From NCBI GenBank assembly GCA_945870575.1, contig CAMBSK010000022.1, positions 1 through 45,774 on the forward strand: a stretch of DNA of 45,774 nucleotides, written 5' to 3'. Made by a program: the position numbers and the translations under genes. The DNA comes from Bordetella parapertussis (GTDB lineage Bacteria; Pseudomonadota; Gammaproteobacteria; Burkholderiales; Burkholderiaceae_C). The notes under the pieces were generated by a model. The model was not told the origin of the DNA. It was given only the letters and a program-made list of their open reading frames with translations, and searched no databases. Positions 17,994-26,256 of this stretch are shown in pieces. Each line of letters begins with the position of its first letter. Within the stretch, counting starts at the first letter, position 1.

Positions 17994-18953
17994 TTAAGCG
18001 GCGGCCTGCCCCAACACCATGCCAACCGTCAAAGTCTGGCTGTGTAAAAACTCGGCGGCGCTGATGCGCTTGCCGCCCGGGCGTTGCACTTGCGTGACGC
18101 GCAACAAGCCCTCGCCCGTGGCGACATCGAAAGCATCTGTATGCAGTTGCAGCACGCTGCCGGGTGTTGCACTTTGGGTAGATGGCACAGGCAAACCAGA
18201 CCATATCTTCAGTACCTGTCCATCGCACAAGGTATGCGCGCCGGGGAACGGATCGAAGGCGCGTATGCGTTGCGACAAACGCAGCGCAGGCAAACGCCAA
18301 TCAATCAGCGCTTCATCTTTCAAAATTTTCGCGGCGTAAGTGATGCCTTCAGAGGATTGCGTTTTCGCTTGCAGTTGCGGCAACGCAGACAGCGTGTCCA
18401 CAATCAAACGCGAGCCCAGTGCTGCGAGTTTGTCGTGCAAGCTGGCGCTGGTGTCGCTGTCGCTGATGGGCAGACTGTCTCGCATCAGCACCGCGCCGGT
18501 GTCCAGGCCCGCGTCCATGTGCATGATGCACACGCCGGTGTCGCTGTCACCGGCTTCGATGGCGCGTTGTATCGGTGCCGCGCCGCGCCAGCGCGGCAGC
18601 AAGGAAGCGTGGATATTCAAGCAGCCCTTAGGCATGCTGTGCAAAGTCCAGTCGGGCAACAACAAACCGTAGGCCACCACCACCATCAGTTCGGCGTTGG
18701 CATGGATAATGGCTTGTTGAGCCGCTAAGGCTTCATCCGGGTATTTGCCATCCAAACGCAAACTGTGCGGCTGGCACACCGGCATGCCGTTTTCAAGTGC
18801 GTAGTGTTTGACAGCAGAAGCTTGCAGTTTCATGCCACGACCAGCGGGGCGATCCGGCTGGGTCAGCACCAGCGCAATCTCGTGACCGCCGTTATGCAGC
18901 GAGCTAAGTGCTGTGCGGGCGAATTCCGTGGTACCGGCAAACACAAGGCGCAT
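17994..18953 (-). CDS. fmt: Methionyl-tRNA formyltransferase
   Basis: Fmt formylates Met-tRNA for translation initiation using 10-formyl-tetrahydrofolate. The 319-residue length fits (E. coli 315). The catalytic triad is visible as Asn113 and His115 in CLNIHASLLPRWRGAAPIQ, and Asp151 in MDAGLDTGAVL. A C-terminal tRNA-binding domain follows from about residue 205. It starts three bases after the def stop, the usual def-fmt pairing. Confidence 0.96.
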   Translation of the reverse strand: MRLVFAGTTEFARTALSSLHNGGHEIALVLTQPDRPAGRGMKLQASAVKHYALENGMPVCQPHSLRLDGKYPDEALAAQQAIIHANAELMVVVAYGLLLPDWTLHSMPKGCLNIHASLLPRWRGAAPIQRAIEAGDSDTGVCIMHMDAGLDTGAVLMRDSLPISDSDTSASLHDKLAALGSRLIVDTLSALPQLQAKTQSSEGITYAAKILKDEALIDWRLPALRLSQRIRAFDPFPGAHTLCDGQVLKIWSGLPVPSTQSATPGSVLQLHTDAFDVATGEGLLRVTQVQRPGGKRISAAEFLHSQTLTVGMVLGQAAA

Positions 18954-18956
18954 GTA

Positions 18957-19466
18957 TCAGCGCTCGAGTTCGCGTTGGGCTTTGATCATTTTGCTTTTGA
19001 TACGCATGCGTTTGAGCACAGACAGGTATTCGACGAACACCTTGCCCATGAGGTGATCCATTTCGTGTTGTATGCAAATCGCCATCAAGCCTTCGGCTTC
19101 GATAGTGACGGTTTCACCGTGTTCATTCAATGCTTGCACTTTGACCCGTTCAGGCCGCTCGACGCCGTCAAAAATACCGGGCACCGACAAACAGCCCTCT
19201 TCATTTTTGACGCGCTCTTCGCTGGCCCATAACAACTCGGGGTTGATCAGCACCTGTGGCTGGTTGTGTTCTTCGGACACATCAATAACCAGCAGGCGCT
19301 CATGCACATTGACTTGCGTGGCGGCCAGGCCGACACCTTTGGAGTCGTACATGGTCTCAATCATGTCGGCGGCCAGCGCACGTATGCGGTCATCCACGGC
19401 GGTCACCGGTTTGGCTACGGTGTGCAGGCGCGGGTCGGGGTAGGAAAGAATGGGTAGTAAAGCCAT
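18957..19466 (-). CDS. def: Peptide deformylase
   Basis: Def removes the formyl group from nascent polypeptides. Its three motifs are intact: GVGLAATQ (44-51), EGCLSVPG (90-97, with metal ligand Cys92) and QHEMDHLMG (133-141, ligands His134 and His138, catalytic Glu135). The 169-residue length is normal. It is the first gene of the def-fmt-azlCD run and is divergent from dprA. Confidence 0.96.
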   Translation of the reverse strand: MALLPILSYPDPRLHTVAKPVTAVDDRIRALAADMIETMYDSKGVGLAATQVNVHERLLVIDVSEEHNQPQVLINPELLWASEERVKNEEGCLSVPGIFDGVERPERVKVQALNEHGETVTIEAEGLMAICIQHEMDHLMGKVFVEYLSVLKRMRIKSKMIKAQRELER

Positions 19467-19592
19467 GCGCCTATTGTCGCTTTTTTGAAAACCCGGGGTG
19501 AAGCCGCAGTTACAAAAATCGCAGGCTTGAGTGACACAGGCGACACCCCCGGGGGTCTACGCTGCATACCTTGATCTGAAAGGCCTGCACAC

Positions 19593-20756
19593 ATGGAAAA
19601 TACGCTTTGTAAAGAGCAAGCCGTCACAAGCGCTGACCACAAGGATTGGCGGGATTGGCTGCGACTGAGTCTGACGCCGCAGATAGGCTTGCAAACTCAG
19701 CACCGGCTGGTGACGGTGTTCGGCTCGCCCGCCACCGTTTTTGCCCAATCCGCAGCCGTTCTGCTGGCGCACCTGAGCGAGGCGCAGGCCAAAGCCTTGC
19801 AGCTATACCCGCCGGACTGGGACGCGGTGCTGGCGCGCACCCAGGCTTGGTTGGCGCAAAGCCAGCCCGGTGTGAACCAGGCCATCTGGACTTGGAACCA
19901 CGACAGTTACCCCACGGCTTTGCGAGAACTCGATGACCCGCCATTGCTGCTGTTTGTGCAAGGGCAGACCGACAGACCGTGCTGGCAAGGCGTGGCAGTG
20001 GTCGGCAGCCGCAATCCAACGCCGCAAGGCAAAGAAAACGCCAAAGCCTTTGCGGCGCAATTGCAACAAGCGGGTTGTTGCATCGTTTCCGGTCTGGCCA
20101 TGGGCATAGACGCCGCCGCACACGTGGGCGCACTGCAACAGCCCGACCCTGAGCGTTGTGCAACGGTGGCCGTGGTCGGCACCGGCCTGGATCAGGTGTA
20201 CCCGCGCCAGCACCACGCGCTGGCGCAACAGGTGGCGCAACACGGCTGGTTGCTCAGCGAATTACCACCGGGCACGCCGCCATTGCCACACCATTTCCCT
20301 ATGCGCAACCGCTTGATAGCAGGTTTGAGTCACGGCGTGCTGGTGGTGGAAGCGGCCTTGAAGTCGGGCTCGTTGATCACGGCAGACATGGCTTTGTCGC
20401 AAGGCAAAGACGTGTTTGCAGTTCCTGGCTCCATACATTCGGTGTTGTCGCGCGGTTGCCATGCGTTGCTGCGTCAGGGCGCAAAACTGGTCGAGAACGC
20501 GCAGGATGTGCTTGAGGAATTGCCGGTGTACAGCAGCAGTCTGTTGCAGCAACCCGAGCCCGTCAAAACTGCTCAGGTGACAGACAGCAAACAGCAGGCA
20601 TTACTCAAAGCCATGGGGCATGACCCGCAAAGCCTGGAAATGTTGCTGCTCAGCAGCGAGTTGGAGCTGGAAGATGCATTGCTGGCCGTGCAAGCGCTGA
20701 TAGACATGGGTCGGGTGGCGCAAATGCCAGGCGGCTTGTACCAGCAACTGTGTTGA
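19593..20756 (+). CDS. dprA: DNA processing protein DprA
   Basis: DprA loads RecA on incoming single-stranded DNA during natural transformation. The Rossmann-like core is clear: VAVVGSRNPTPQG (134-146), SGLAMGIDAAAH (166-177), FPMRNRLIAGLS and EAALKSGSLITADMA, then DVFAVPGSI. An N-terminal helical region (about 1-110) and a C-terminal winged-helix-like region (about 325-387) complete a 387-residue protein of normal length. smg follows on the same strand. recA itself lies in this window at 39768. Confidence 0.95.
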   Translation: MENTLCKEQAVTSADHKDWRDWLRLSLTPQIGLQTQHRLVTVFGSPATVFAQSAAVLLAHLSEAQAKALQLYPPDWDAVLARTQAWLAQSQPGVNQAIWTWNHDSYPTALRELDDPPLLLFVQGQTDRPCWQGVAVVGSRNPTPQGKENAKAFAAQLQQAGCCIVSGLAMGIDAAAHVGALQQPDPERCATVAVVGTGLDQVYPRQHHALAQQVAQHGWLLSELPPGTPPLPHHFPMRNRLIAGLSHGVLVVEAALKSGSLITADMALSQGKDVFAVPGSIHSVLSRGCHALLRQGAKLVENAQDVLEELPVYSSSLLQQPEPVKTAQVTDSKQQALLKAMGHDPQSLEMLLLSSELELEDALLAVQALIDMGRVAQMPGGLYQQLC

Positions 20757-20848
20757 ATTCAGCTTCAACTCTGTGCATAAAACAATGACTTGAACAGGGT
20801 TTGACTCACGCTGCGAGAAGCTGTTTCGAAAACGGTTATATTGCATGC

Positions 20849-21337
20849 ATGTTCGATGTCCTTGTTTACGTTTACGAACACTACTGGCGTGGTGACGTTT
20901 GTCCCGAATTGCCGTTGCTGGGCCGCAAACTCAGCGCAGCAGGCTTTGACGCCGATGAAATCCAGCAAGCCTTGTCCTGGCTGGCGGGGCTCAACAGCGC
21001 TGCCCAACATGCCGACTTGATTCAAGTGCACCAGCAACGCGTGGCCCCGGCCTATGTGCAGTCGCCTTTGAGCATGCGCGTGTATTCCGAAGCCGAGCAA
21101 CAGCATCTGGGTGCAGCCTGTCTGGGCTTTATCACTTTCATGGAAAGCGCTGGTGTCATGTCGGCGCAAATGCGTGAAATCGTGGTCGACCGTGCCATGG
21201 CCGTCACCGACCACCCGGTGGACCTGGACGATTTGAAAATCATTGTGTTGATGGTGTATTGGAGCGCTGGCATTGAGCCGGATGCGCTGGTGCTAGACGA
21301 GTTGTGTGACGATAACGTAGACCGCATCGCTCATTGA
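20849..21337 (+). CDS. smg: Smg family protein (DUF494)
   Basis: A 162-residue protein of the Smg/DUF494 family, whose molecular role is not established. The start MFDVLVYVYEHYW and the C-terminal WSAGIEPDALVLDEL are family hallmarks. The frame opens upstream at 20801, but the ATG at 20849 matches the family start. dprA-smg is a recurrent neighbourhood in proteobacteria, commonly followed by a topoisomerase gene; here the sec genes and the accessory stretch lie between smg and topB. Confidence 0.88.
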   Translation: MFDVLVYVYEHYWRGDVCPELPLLGRKLSAAGFDADEIQQALSWLAGLNSAAQHADLIQVHQQRVAPAYVQSPLSMRVYSEAEQQHLGAACLGFITFMESAGVMSAQMREIVVDRAMAVTDHPVDLDDLKIIVLMVYWSAGIEPDALVLDELCDDNVDRIAH

Positions 21338-21357
21338 ACATCACATCCGGCAGACGT

Positions 21358-21386
21358 AAAAAAAGCAGCCGGCAGGCTGCTTTTTT
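21358..21386. terminator. Bidirectional Rho-independent terminator
   Basis: AAAAAAGCAGCC and GGCTGCTTTTTT pair around a GGCA loop (stem core 21365-21370 with 21375-21380). T runs are available on both strands. It separates the convergent smg and secF genes. Confidence 0.88.
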
Positions 21387-21400
21387 GCTGTCCGCGCGGT

Positions 21401-22360
21401 TTAAACCATTGCGCCTGAATTCGGGTCGTTAGGGTCTTCTTCGAGATCGTCTTTTTTCACCTGCTTGATCAGGTCTTCGCGTTTGATGCCCAGCCACATG
21501 GCAATGGCCGCAGCCACGAACACCGAGGAATAAATGCCAAACAAAATACCAATGGTCAACGCCAGCGCAAAGTAATGCAGCGTGGCGCCGCCGAACAACA
21601 GCATCGACAGCACCATGAGCTGCGTAGAGCCGTGGGTGATGATGGTACGGCTGATGGTTGAGGTGATGGCGTTGTCGATGATCTCTACCGTGCTCATCTT
21701 GCGAAAGCGGCGGAAGTTCTCGCGTACCCGGTCAAAAATCACCACTGATTCGTTCACCGAATAGCCCAGCACCGCCAGCACGGCAGCCAGCACAGGAAGC
21801 GAAAACTCCCATTGGAAGTAAGCGAAGAAACCCAGAATGATGATGACGTCGTGCAAGTTGGCGATGATGCCGGCCACAGCGTATTTCCACTCGAAACGTA
21901 TGGCCAAGTAAATCATGATGCCGACCACCACAAAGGCCAGCGCTTTCAAGCCGTCAATGGCGAGTTCATCGCCGACTTGCGGTCCGACAAACTCGGTGCG
22001 TTTGAGTTCGGCTTGTGCATCAGTTTCTTTCAACGCCGCCATCACGCGTTCGCTTTGTTCAGTTGCTGTCGAGCCTTTGGCGGCCGGCATGCGTATCAGT
22101 ACGTCGCGGGCTGAGCCAAAGTTTTGCACTTGCACATCGGTGTAGCCCAAGGCCGCAATGCGCGCGCGCACAGGGTCGAGTGCCATCGGCTGTGAAAAGC
22201 TCACTTCCATGAGCGTGCCACCGGTGAATTCCACCGACAAATGCAGTCCGCGACTGAAGAGGAAAAACACGGCAGCAAAAAACGTGATGAACGACACTGC
22301 GTTAAAAATCAGCGCATGGCGCATGAAGGGTATGTCGCGTTTGATTTTGAAAAATTCCAT
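21401..22360 (-). CDS. secF: Protein translocase subunit SecF
   Basis: SecF pairs with SecD in the inner membrane and uses the proton motive force to help pull proteins through SecYEG. The 319-residue protein has six predicted helices, a periplasmic loop after the first helix (VEFTGGTLMEVSF) and the conserved SVNESVVIFDRVRENFR. The frame is open to 22387, but MEFFKIKRDIPFMRH at 22360 has an AAGGAA ribosome-binding site and fits the family. secD ends 54 bases upstream. Confidence 0.95.
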   Translation of the reverse strand: MEFFKIKRDIPFMRHALIFNAVSFITFFAAVFFLFSRGLHLSVEFTGGTLMEVSFSQPMALDPVRARIAALGYTDVQVQNFGSARDVLIRMPAAKGSTATEQSERVMAALKETDAQAELKRTEFVGPQVGDELAIDGLKALAFVVVGIMIYLAIRFEWKYAVAGIIANLHDVIIILGFFAYFQWEFSLPVLAAVLAVLGYSVNESVVIFDRVRENFRRFRKMSTVEIIDNAITSTISRTIITHGSTQLMVLSMLLFGGATLHYFALALTIGILFGIYSSVFVAAAIAMWLGIKREDLIKQVKKDDLEEDPNDPNSGAMV

Positions 22361-22414
22361 GTTATTTCCTTGTTCGTCAGCTGTCACCGCTTAGGGTACG
22401 CAATGCAATCGGGG

Positions 22415-24310
22415 TCAGTCGACCTTGGCGCGTTCAATGGCTTTGACGGTCAGATCATCAGGCCGCCATACCGTGCCAATCGACACGGTTTGCAAACGTT
22501 TTTGACGGCCGTACCAAATGTTCACCAGGCCGCGCGAGAAAAACACCGCCGAGAACATGCTGGTCAAAATGCCCAGGCAATGCACCACCGCAAAACCGCG
22601 CACCGGGCCAGAGCCAAAGGTCAGCAAGGCCAGACCGGCAATCAGCGTGGTGACGTTGGAGTCCAGAATGGTTGACCAGGCGCGCTCGTAGCCTATGTGT
22701 ATCGCGGTTTGCGGCGCTGCGCCATTGCGCAACTCTTCGCGCACACGCTCGTTGATCAGCACGTTGGCGTCAATCGCCATGCCCAGCACCAAGGCCATCG
22801 CGGCCATACCGGGCAGTGTGAGTGTGGCTTGCAACATGGACAACACGGCCACTAGCAGCAGTAAATTCACCGCCAACGCAATGCTGGAGATCACGCCGAA
22901 CAGCATGTAGTACACGCACATGAAAGCGGTGACAGCGACAAAGCCCCAGGTCACACTGTCAAAACCTTTGGCGATGTTTTCAGCGCCGAGTGACGGGCCG
23001 ATGGTGCGCTCTTCGATGATCTCCATGGGCGCGGCCAGCGAACCGGCGCGCAACAACAGCGAGGTATCAGCCGCTTCCACCGTGGTCATGCGACCGGAAA
23101 TCTGCACCCGTCCGCCACCGATTTCGGTGCGGATCACTGGTGCCGTCACGACTTCGCCCTTGCCTTTTTCGAACAGCAAAATCGCCATGCGTTTGCCGAC
23201 GTTCTCACGCGTCACGTCTTTGAAAATGCGCGCGCCTTTGGCGTCCAAGGTCAGGTGAACCGCGGCTTCTTGCGTCTGGTTGTCAAAACCGGGCTGGGCA
23301 TCGGTCAGGTTTTCACCGGTGAGCATGACTTGTTTTTTCACCACCACCGCCTGGCCGTTGCGATCCAGGTATTTTTCAGCGCCGAAGGGCACCACGCCGT
23401 TGCCGGTTTCAGCCATGCGTGCTTCGCTGCTTTCATCCACCATGCGGATTTCCAGCGTGGCGGTGCGACCCAGAATGTCTTTGGCCTTGGCCGTGTCTTG
23501 CACGCCCGGCAGTTGCACTACGATGCGGTCCAGGCCTTGCTGCTGAATCACCGGCTCGGCCACGCCGAGTTCATTGATACGGTTGTGCAGCGTGGTGATG
23601 TTTTGTTTCAATGCCTGGTCTTGCACCAGGCGACCGGCTTCGGGTTTGAGCTTGGCGTTGAGCAACATGTCGCTGCCTTGCGGCGTGAGCGTGGTCATCA
23701 GGTCAGGGAACTGATCGCGCAGCAAGATGGCCGCGGCATCGGCGGCGGCTTGTTCGCGGAACACGATGTCGATTTGCTGGCCGTTGCGTGAAATGCCGCC
23801 GTGGCGAATATTTTTCTCGCGCATCAGCGTGCGTAAGTCACCGGCCAGCGATTCGGCTTTTTTGCTCAACGCCGCTTGCATATCGACTTGCAACATGAAG
23901 TGCACGCCGCCGCGCAAATCCAGACCTAAATACATGGGCGCGGCGTGTAAGCTGCTCAGCCATGAAGGCGTGCGTGCAATCAGGTTCAGTGCAACGATGT
24001 AGGACGGGTTGTCCGCCTCGGTGTTCAGCGTGCGCTGAATCGCGTCCTTGGCTTTGAGTTGTTGGTCGGTGGTCTCAAAACGCACTTTCAGAGAATTGTT
24101 TTCCAGCGTCAACATGGACACAGTGAGACCGGCGGTCTTCAAAGCCTCTTCCACTTTCGCTTGCACGCCCAGATCGACCTTGACACTGGCGCGTCCCGGA
24201 GAAACCTGAACCGCAGGCGCCTCACCGAAAAAGTTCGGCAGCGTGTAGACGCTGCCCAGCAGCACGGCGATCAATATGACCAGGTATTTCCAAACAGCGT
24301 AACGGTTCAT
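22415..24310 (-). CDS. secD: Protein translocase subunit SecD
   Basis: A 631-residue inner-membrane protein with one N-terminal helix, a large periplasmic region (P1) of about 440 residues, and five C-terminal helices. Hallmarks are YLGLDLRGGVHFMLQVD near residue 126, the VQLPGVQD block, and the membrane motif MAIDANVLINERVREELRNG. It works with SecF and YajC, encoded on either side. The start ATG at 24310 lies 12 bases after the yajC stop. Confidence 0.96.
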   Translation of the reverse strand: MNRYAVWKYLVILIAVLLGSVYTLPNFFGEAPAVQVSPGRASVKVDLGVQAKVEEALKTAGLTVSMLTLENNSLKVRFETTDQQLKAKDAIQRTLNTEADNPSYIVALNLIARTPSWLSSLHAAPMYLGLDLRGGVHFMLQVDMQAALSKKAESLAGDLRTLMREKNIRHGGISRNGQQIDIVFREQAAADAAAILLRDQFPDLMTTLTPQGSDMLLNAKLKPEAGRLVQDQALKQNITTLHNRINELGVAEPVIQQQGLDRIVVQLPGVQDTAKAKDILGRTATLEIRMVDESSEARMAETGNGVVPFGAEKYLDRNGQAVVVKKQVMLTGENLTDAQPGFDNQTQEAAVHLTLDAKGARIFKDVTRENVGKRMAILLFEKGKGEVVTAPVIRTEIGGGRVQISGRMTTVEAADTSLLLRAGSLAAPMEIIEERTIGPSLGAENIAKGFDSVTWGFVAVTAFMCVYYMLFGVISSIALAVNLLLLVAVLSMLQATLTLPGMAAMALVLGMAIDANVLINERVREELRNGAAPQTAIHIGYERAWSTILDSNVTTLIAGLALLTFGSGPVRGFAVVHCLGILTSMFSAVFFSRGLVNIWYGRQKRLQTVSIGTVWRPDDLTVKAIERAKVD

Positions 24311-24322
24311 GGCGATGACGAT

Positions 24323-24655
24323 TTATTTGATGGAGCCCTTGGGCAGCACTTGCACCACGGCGCTGCGCTGCAACTGCAACACCACGCCGTTACCGACTTC
24401 CAAACCGATTTGGTTGTCGCCGAGTAGGGCAATCTTGCCCAGCATACCGCCGTTGGTCACAACTTCGTCGCCCTTGGCAAGAGCGTCGAGCATGGCTTTG
24501 AGTTCTTTCTGGCGCTTCATTTGCGGGCGGATCATGACGAAATACAGCACCACAAACATCAGCACCAGCGGCAGCATGCTCATGAGAGATGAAGATAAAT
24601 CGCTGGCGGGCGCAGCAGCGGGGGCGGATTGGGCGTAAGCGGAAGTGATGAACAC
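24323..24655 (-). CDS. yajC: Sec translocon accessory protein YajC
   Basis: A 110-residue single-span membrane protein that associates with SecDF. One helix (about MLPLVLMFVVLYFVMI) is followed by the conserved RPQMKRQKELKAML and the GDEVVTNGGMLGKI block. The frame opens at 24679, but a GTG at 24655 has a good AGGAGA ribosome-binding site just upstream and gives the typical start VFITSAYAQ. It is the first gene of yajC-secD-secF. Confidence 0.92.
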   Translation of the reverse strand: MFITSAYAQSAPAAAPASDLSSSLMSMLPLVLMFVVLYFVMIRPQMKRQKELKAMLDALAKGDEVVTNGGMLGKIALLGDNQIGLEVGNGVVLQLQRSAVVQVLPKGSIK

Positions 24656-24795
24656 GAAAAATTCTCCTGTGAAAGGCAACCGGCGATTGTATGCGGTTGG
24701 TATTACCAGTTAATCCGTGAGTCTGTAGGCGTGCAGCATGGCGTAAAACTTTCTCGGGATTGACGTGATGCGGCTTGACGAAAATGCAGAAAGAC

Positions 24796-24821
24796 GCATC
24801 ATTTGATGCAATAATTGATGT
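24796..24821. promoter_or_regulatory. Putative vapBC operator
   Basis: GCATCA-TT-TGATGC (24796-24809) is a perfect palindrome, and TTGATG recurs at 24815-24820. The cluster ends immediately before the vapB ribosome-binding site AAGGAG (24823-24828), and a TTGACG lies 15 bases upstream (24775-24780). VapB-type antitoxins typically repress their operon through such repeats. Confidence 0.5.
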
Positions 24822-24834
24822 AAAGGAGCACGCC

Positions 24835-25032
24835 ATGCGAACCACTTTGACCTTGGACGACGACTTGCTGTCTAAAGCGCAGCAGATCAGCGGTTTGACC
24901 GAACGCGGTCAATTGATACGCGAAGCTTTGCTGGCATTGGTTCAAAGAGAAAGCGCGCGGCGACTGGCCGCGCTTGGCGGCAGCGAGCCGGACGTTCAAA
25001 AAACACCGCGCAGACAAACCAAGACCGCATGA
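24835..25032 (+). CDS. vapB: VapB-type antitoxin
   Basis: A 65-residue antitoxin. MRTTLTLDDDLLSKAQQISGL-type sequence followed by REALLALVQRESARRLAALGGSEP matches the VapB2-like (DUF2191) group, with an N-terminal DNA-binding strand-helix-helix and a C-terminal toxin-binding tail. The frame opens at 24775, but the ATG at 24835 has a strong AAGGAG site six bases upstream. Its stop overlaps the vapC start as ATGA. Palindromes just upstream are likely its operator. Confidence 0.85.
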   Translation: MRTTLTLDDDLLSKAQQISGLTERGQLIREALLALVQRESARRLAALGGSEPDVQKTPRRQTKTA

Positions 25033-25415
25033 TTCTGGTCGACACATCGGTGTGGATTGACCATCTGCGGCGTGGTGAACCGCAGTTGGTTATTTTGTTG
25101 AACCAGTCACAAGTGCTCATGGATCCGTTTGTGATTGGCGAGTTGGCCTGCGGACAACTGAAAGCCCGAAGCCAGATTTTGGAATTGCTGCATGGCTTGC
25201 CCCCGGCCACACAAGCCACACACCCGGATGTATTGCACTTCATAGAACGACATGCGTTACACGGGCGCGGTATTGGTTATGTGGATGTGCATTTGTGCGC
25301 AAGCGCCAAACTCAGCGGCGCTCAGTTGTGGACACGCGATAAGCGTTTGTTAGAGGTTGCTGAAGTGCTGGGTTTGGCTTACCAAGAAAAAGCGACTGAA
25401 GCAGGTAGGCCGTAG
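25029..25415 (+). CDS. vapC: VapC-type PIN-domain ribonuclease toxin
   Basis: A 128-residue PIN-domain RNase; VapC toxins cut tRNA or rRNA and block translation. The four acidic active-site positions are present: Asp5 (VDTSVWIDH), Glu38 (IGELACG), Asp86 (YVDVHL) and Asp104 (TRDKRL), so the toxin looks intact. The last six codons and the stop lie inside the 59-base repeat that begins at 25396, so the C-terminus TEAGRP is supplied by a repeat element. It is translationally coupled to vapB. Confidence 0.87.
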   Translation: MILVDTSVWIDHLRRGEPQLVILLNQSQVLMDPFVIGELACGQLKARSQILELLHGLPPATQATHPDVLHFIERHALHGRGIGYVDVHLCASAKLSGAQLWTRDKRLLEVAEVLGLAYQEKATEAGRP

Positions 25416-25454
25416 CCGACGTTGCGCAAGCGTGGAGGCGAGGCCGAGCCTGCT
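25396..25454. repeat. Hairpin-forming intergenic repeat, copy 1
   Basis: A 59-base unit, 58 of 59 bases identical to the one at 27132-27190. The ends form an imperfect stem: AGCAGG plus GGCC on the left against GGCC plus CCTGCT on the right. Flanking bases extend the stem with a bulge (GCGACTGA against CAGGCGC). It overlaps the end of vapC and provides its stop codon. It resembles a REP-type palindromic element, but no known family is claimed. Confidence 0.85.
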
Positions 25455-25768
25455 CAGGCGCCGTTGGTGAGTTTGCTTCGGGGCTAAAGCCACTCGCAAT
25501 GACCAGGGTGCTTCGCTCCGCTCGCAATGACGCTCAACTCAAATGCGCCCCAATCAAGCCCGCCAACTCAAACATGCCAACTCCTTCTTTGCCTAACACT
25601 TTGAAAACCGTATTGAATTTAGCGAACGAGAGAAGTTAATATTTAATAATTATATATAAAAACAATAGCTACCGTAAACCATATTAAATAATTAATAATC
25701 GACTGTGTGTCAATTTACATAGAGCATCTCCATCTAGGTGTTCCATCAAGAAATAGCTGGAGCTTTAA
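25455..25768. other. Non-coding stretch between vapC and the ORF6N remnant
   Basis: The first part (25455-25533) is spacer with two CTCGCAATGAC units around GCTTCGCTCCG. Read on the minus strand it has the form GTCATTGCGAGCGGAGCGAAGC, a repeat type I recall from many bacterial genomes. Next comes the copied topB 3' end (separate entry). The rest, about 25630-25768, is very AT-rich and leads to the ORF6N gene at 25769. No RNA gene is recognised. Confidence 0.55.
25534..25625 (-). pseudogene. Remnant of a second SWIB-domain end (duplicated topB 3' terminus)
   Basis: Bases 25534-25575 are identical to the last 42 bases of topB (27256-27297), stop codon included, encoding MFELAGLIGAHLS. Read further upstream on the minus strand, the frame continues as AKFNTVFKVLGKEGVG, which aligns with the TopB SWIB segment VKLKAVFAKDSVG but differs in sequence. 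An in-frame TAA lies a few codons further on. It is therefore a fragment of a related SWIB domain, not just a copied 3' end. No start or promoter is evident. Confidence 0.75.
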
Positions 25769-26192
25769 ATGGCTGAAAAACTATCAATGGCTGTCTCGTC
25801 TGACGACCAAGTCAGCAGCCTGATCATGACGCTGAGAGCCACGCCAGTGCTGATGGACACAGACTTGGCCGCGCTTTACGGGGTGACCACCAAAGCGCTC
25901 AATCAGGCGGTACAACTCAACGCGGAACGCTTTCCGCCTGGATTTAAATTTCAGCTCAATCTTGAAGAAAAAAATGAACTGGTCACAAACTGTGGCCAGT
26001 TCAATAAGCTCAAACACTCTAGCGCACTACCTCATGCATTCACAGAGCAGGGCGTCGCTTTTTTTTGCTGTTTTGCGCAGCAAGACTGCTATCCAAACCA
26101 GCATTTCCATCATGAACGCACTCGTCGCCATGCGGCAGTTCATTCGAGCCAACGGGTTTTTGCTGCAACGCATGGACGCTCTTGAGTTCTAG
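25769..26192 (+). pseudogene. ORF6N-domain DNA-binding protein, frameshifted and truncated
   Basis: The N-terminal 95 residues match the ORF6N/KilA-N-type domain often found in phage and mobile-element regulators: TPVLMDTDLAALYGV, LNQAVQLNAERFP and HAFTEQGVA. At an eight-T tract (26059-26066) the frame is lost; the expected continuation, AVLRSKTAIQTSISIMNALVAMR and FLLQRMDALEF, is in another frame up to 26192. Removing one T restores a continuous reading frame. Even then the protein stops after MDALEF, without the usual C-terminal part. It is probably dead, although slippage at the T tract cannot be excluded. Confidence 0.8.
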
Positions 26193-26256
26193 CATTTCAA
26201 CCAACTTTGTTAACAAAAAAATCGATATCTGCTCACCATAAACGGAAGGATTGCAA

